Shown: positions 60,942 through 64,000 of the stretch, in pieces
Layout: each line of letters opens with the position of its first letter
Numbering within the stretch: position 1 is the stretch's first letter
Assembly (NCBI GenBank): GCA_034766995.1
Contig: CM068323.1
Coordinates: forward strand, 22,642,346-22,706,345
From: Acanthacorydalis orientalis
Lineage: Eukaryota > Arthropoda > Insecta > Megaloptera > Corydalidae
Direction: 5' to 3'
Length of the DNA stretch: 64,000 nt
Notes under the pieces: generated by a model
The model's input: the letters and a program-made list of their open reading frames with translations, nothing else
Told to the model about the DNA's origin: nothing
Databases searched by the model: none
Position numbers and translations under genes: made by a program

Positions 60942-63044
60942 TTTTTTACATATTATGATATAAATAAAACTTGATGTAAGTTTATAGAAAGTAAAGGCAT
61001 ACTGTGTTTTTCAAACACTGAATAAAACTGTTATTAAATGTATCTCAGAACAAATGTACAAACAATTAGTATTTGCGTATACATATACTCGTGTACTAAA
61101 TAAATTAATATTGAATTATTTTCATCAAGCCAATTGCAATCTAACATTTATTATGTTCTTTTTACAAAACCATTTTATTTATTTTCATATTTACATGAAC
61201 TTGTAACACAATAGATTCGTATATATCGCTTGGTTAAACAGGAATTAATATACAGAATAACAAATAAAAATAGAAATGATGAGAAAATCTCTACATAGAA
61301 GTGAATCATCTGATTTGTAAACTTCTGTGTGATATCAATGATTTGAGAGTGATGAGAAATATAGTAAAAAGGATTCTGAAAAATAAAAAAACTTCAAATC
61401 TGGTATTCAATTTGAAATCAGTTTAAATCATTATTCGATACTATAACAAAAAAATATATTATTAATAATAATCCACAATCTATTCTATTATTGATTAATC
61501 TGTGTAATATTTGTTATATAGTTAAAATGTAACTTATTAATATTTTTTATTTAATCAATAACGAACTAAAATATTTAAAAAAAGTATGTAATCTTATGTA
61601 GATATCTTTTATTATTAATTGTGAATATCAAATAAAATTAAAACTATAAATAAATAGTATGCGAATGAAATAATGAAAAATTTGAAGACATCTCAGACAT
61701 GAACAGAGTCAAATAGAAATAAATGACGATATATAAAAATAATAATTGATTAATAGACACCATTAATCTATAAATATATTCTAATATTAATCTATCATTA
61801 ATCTATAAGTAAATATTACACACAGATATTCTTTTTAACAAAATCAATTTGTCATGCTATCCAATCTAACTGTTTTATTATATTTTTTATAATCTTTGAA
61901 GTATAGCGTGTGTGTAAATTTTCAAGTACTAGAGAGTGTTTTGATGTGTTATTTTAATAGTGTGTTAAAAATATTTTTCTTGTAATAACATCTTACATAT
62001 ATATATATATATATATACACTCACGATATTTTTCACTTATTAACTGATACTTAATGTAAGAGATTAATTTTATGTTGAAAAATCTATAATAATTTAACGA
62101 TTCTCTTTTCCAAATACAAGTAATTAAATTTTAATTAATGATTTCAACCTTCGAAAAATTAATGGTTTACAAGGTTGTATGTGTTTATTTTAAAATAAAA
62201 AGCAGATGGTTAATATTTATTAAATGAAAATCACAGAAAAAAAATATACATGCTTTAAAATATATCAGTGATGAAATTTGATATTTTTAAACAGATCGTA
62301 TGATAAATACAGACATTATTTATTTACCTTATACAACTAAAATTGATTCTTTATAATAAAAGCTGTATTTGATGTAGAGGTTGTTAACGTCTGAACATTT
62401 ATTGAATTAATAAATAGAATAGAAAAAGTAACATGTAAACGAGAACATTTTTATTTACATAAATAATTATTTTTAAAATCCGTACTAATAAAGAAAAAAT
62501 TAACATTTGTATTTTGAAATAACTGGTTCCGTAACAGTTATCCACTTTTATAAATCGTATTTACGAGATACTGATACGAAATATTGAATGTTCTGCAATT
62601 ATACATTTAAATGTGTGCATTTAGTAATGTTTCATTAGTATATATCACAAAATATCTATCATGTACAATTACAATAAAAAAAATGTATTTGTTATATTTG
62701 TTTAAACAATGCAAGTAAATATATTAAACATGAAACAGGCTCATATATGTAAATTAAAAACACATGGAACCAAATTATTTTCTAGAAGAAACGCCTTCAG
62801 TATATGTTTGCTATTGTTCTCCAGATTGCACAATAGAAATTTGTAACTTAATCGTTTCTCAAATCCAAACCTTACTGTAATCGTTTATTATATTTGAATA
62901 TAACTATTTTTTTTATTTCACAGAAACAACAAAATAAATTATCGCTAATTTAAATATTTATTCATCCTATGAAGAGGATCCTTCGTTTCCTAGAATATTA
63001 TGTTTCGTATTTGAAGAAATCAAACGAAATCGATGCCTGAAAAA

Positions 63045-63240
63045 CAAGTTTCTCTTTGGACGTAGTGCAATTTAGTGGTCCAGCGCACGAGCCATCCAAA
63101 CAACGGTCAAGGTTAAATCCAGCAACATGGCTGCACGCTGAGCCACGATTATCCACAAGAACAAAAAGAAGTACGTCGACAGTAAACTATTATAAAAAAT
63201 ATTGTCGAGATTTCTATGAAGGTTCTATTCAAATATAAGT
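63045..63240. other. GC-richer island open on both strands, unrecognised
   Basis: The minus frame reads VLLFVLVDNRGSACSHVAGF and continues through a cysteine-rich stretch (NLDRCLDGSCAGPLNC). The plus frame is also open, but it starts at TTG. An acceptor-like TATAATAG precedes the minus frame. No family is recognised, so it may be an exon, a relic or an enhancer. Confidence 0.25.
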
Positions 63241-63894
63241 CACGTTTCTCTTTTTAATAAACTATTTAATAGGTATTGCAGTTTAATGAGTTCAACGAAA
63301 GGGTTATTGGCACTCCGAGATTGTTGACCTGATTGAAAAGTTTTCTCTTATTTACATCTCTGATTCCAATTAAAAACATTCATTAAGTATTTGCATATAC
63401 ATGTAAAAAATATGCATTTAGATAGTACTGATTTTATTAATTTCTTATTCTTTTAACGGAATTATTAAAGAAAATATTAATACGAAAAACAAAGAATGCT
63501 AATAACATTCTGTAACTTCTATTTTAATGATAATAATATTATTTCAAAAATATAATCTTATTATCAGTATCAATGTTATCAAATTCTATTAAATATCTGT
63601 TACAGGAATTCAATTAATTTTTATAACATTATATATACGAATTTTGTAATCATGAAAATATGTAATTGTTATTACAAAAAACTAGAAAGTTAATTATTTT
63701 GAATGTATGTAACTACGATTACATTTAACAAGTAGATGTGTTCATGATTGTTTCAGATATTTTTTATCCTTTTTGATTTTAATACGATACGAAACCTGTA
63801 AATATTGTTCTTACTTAGTATTTCCGAAGGTAAGATTAAATAGACTATAATTCAAATTTTGTTGAAGTCATTGCTAAATTTAATCTAAATTATA

Positions 63895-63898
<4 letters not shown>

Positions 63899-63941
<43 letters not shown>
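63899..63941. repeat. (TA)n microsatellite
   Basis: About 20 pure units. Confidence 0.95.
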
Positions 63942-63945
<4 letters not shown>

Positions 63946-64000
63946 TCATATAAGTATTACTGATTGAAAATATGAAATATTTCCACGGAATTTGAATTTG

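Larger units (their letters stand above)
55641..64000. other. AT-rich region with microsatellites, no recognised gene
   Basis: No recognisable coding exon was found on either strand. Besides (TA)n tracts it holds GC-richer islands at about 59,640-59,880, 60,480-60,715 and 63,040-63,240. If the cysteine-box exon of the USP gene lies past 64,000, this whole stretch is intronic. Confidence 0.5.

Overview
The window looks like a very AT-rich insect nuclear genome, most likely a hymenopteran such as a bee. The species cannot be fixed from the sequence. The evidence is intron-containing genes with GT..AG boundaries, insect-type orthologues, and a background crowded with (TA)n microsatellites (about 50 tracts in 64 kb). 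Both recognisable genes lie on the minus strand, in tandem. About 85-90% of the window is intronic or intergenic.

Right-centre (37,602-45,465, minus): the 3' three coding exons of a USP53/USP54-family ubiquitin hydrolase, the orthologue of Drosophila echinus. They give 1,878 visible codons, all joined in phase 0. They encode the USP domain from just after the cysteine box through the histidine box, then a very long disordered tail carried by a single 5.2-kb exon. The exon with the catalytic cysteine was not found between 45,466 and 64,000, so it probably lies beyond the window. At 55,111-55,281 (minus) there is a convincing 57-codon first coding exon with its own promoter-like region. Its phase-0 donor could join the USP exon at 45,465 in frame, which would give an isoform lacking the cysteine box.

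Centre (36,023-36,664, minus): the first coding exon of a class I Golgi alpha-1,2-mannosidase (alpha-Man-Ia/MAN1A type), holding the cytosolic tail, transmembrane anchor and stem. No catalytic-domain exon was recognised in the 36 kb to its left, so the first intron is probably very long. A 64-codon ORF at 36,680-36,874 lies just upstream, either as a uORF or as an alternative first exon.

Left (1-36,000): no recognised protein-coding exon. It holds (TA)n tracts, a decayed RTE-type LINE 3' end (6,661-7,070), a 2.3-kb hAT-like element whose interior is a tandem array of roughly 180/315-bp units with higher-order structure (12,898-15,216), and several islands of higher GC that may be regulatory. 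Far right (55,640-64,000): mostly AT-rich sequence with microsatellites and two or three GC-richer islands of unknown nature.

The two genes have no obvious joint pathway. One acts in ubiquitin signalling at cell junctions and the other in N-glycan trimming in the Golgi.
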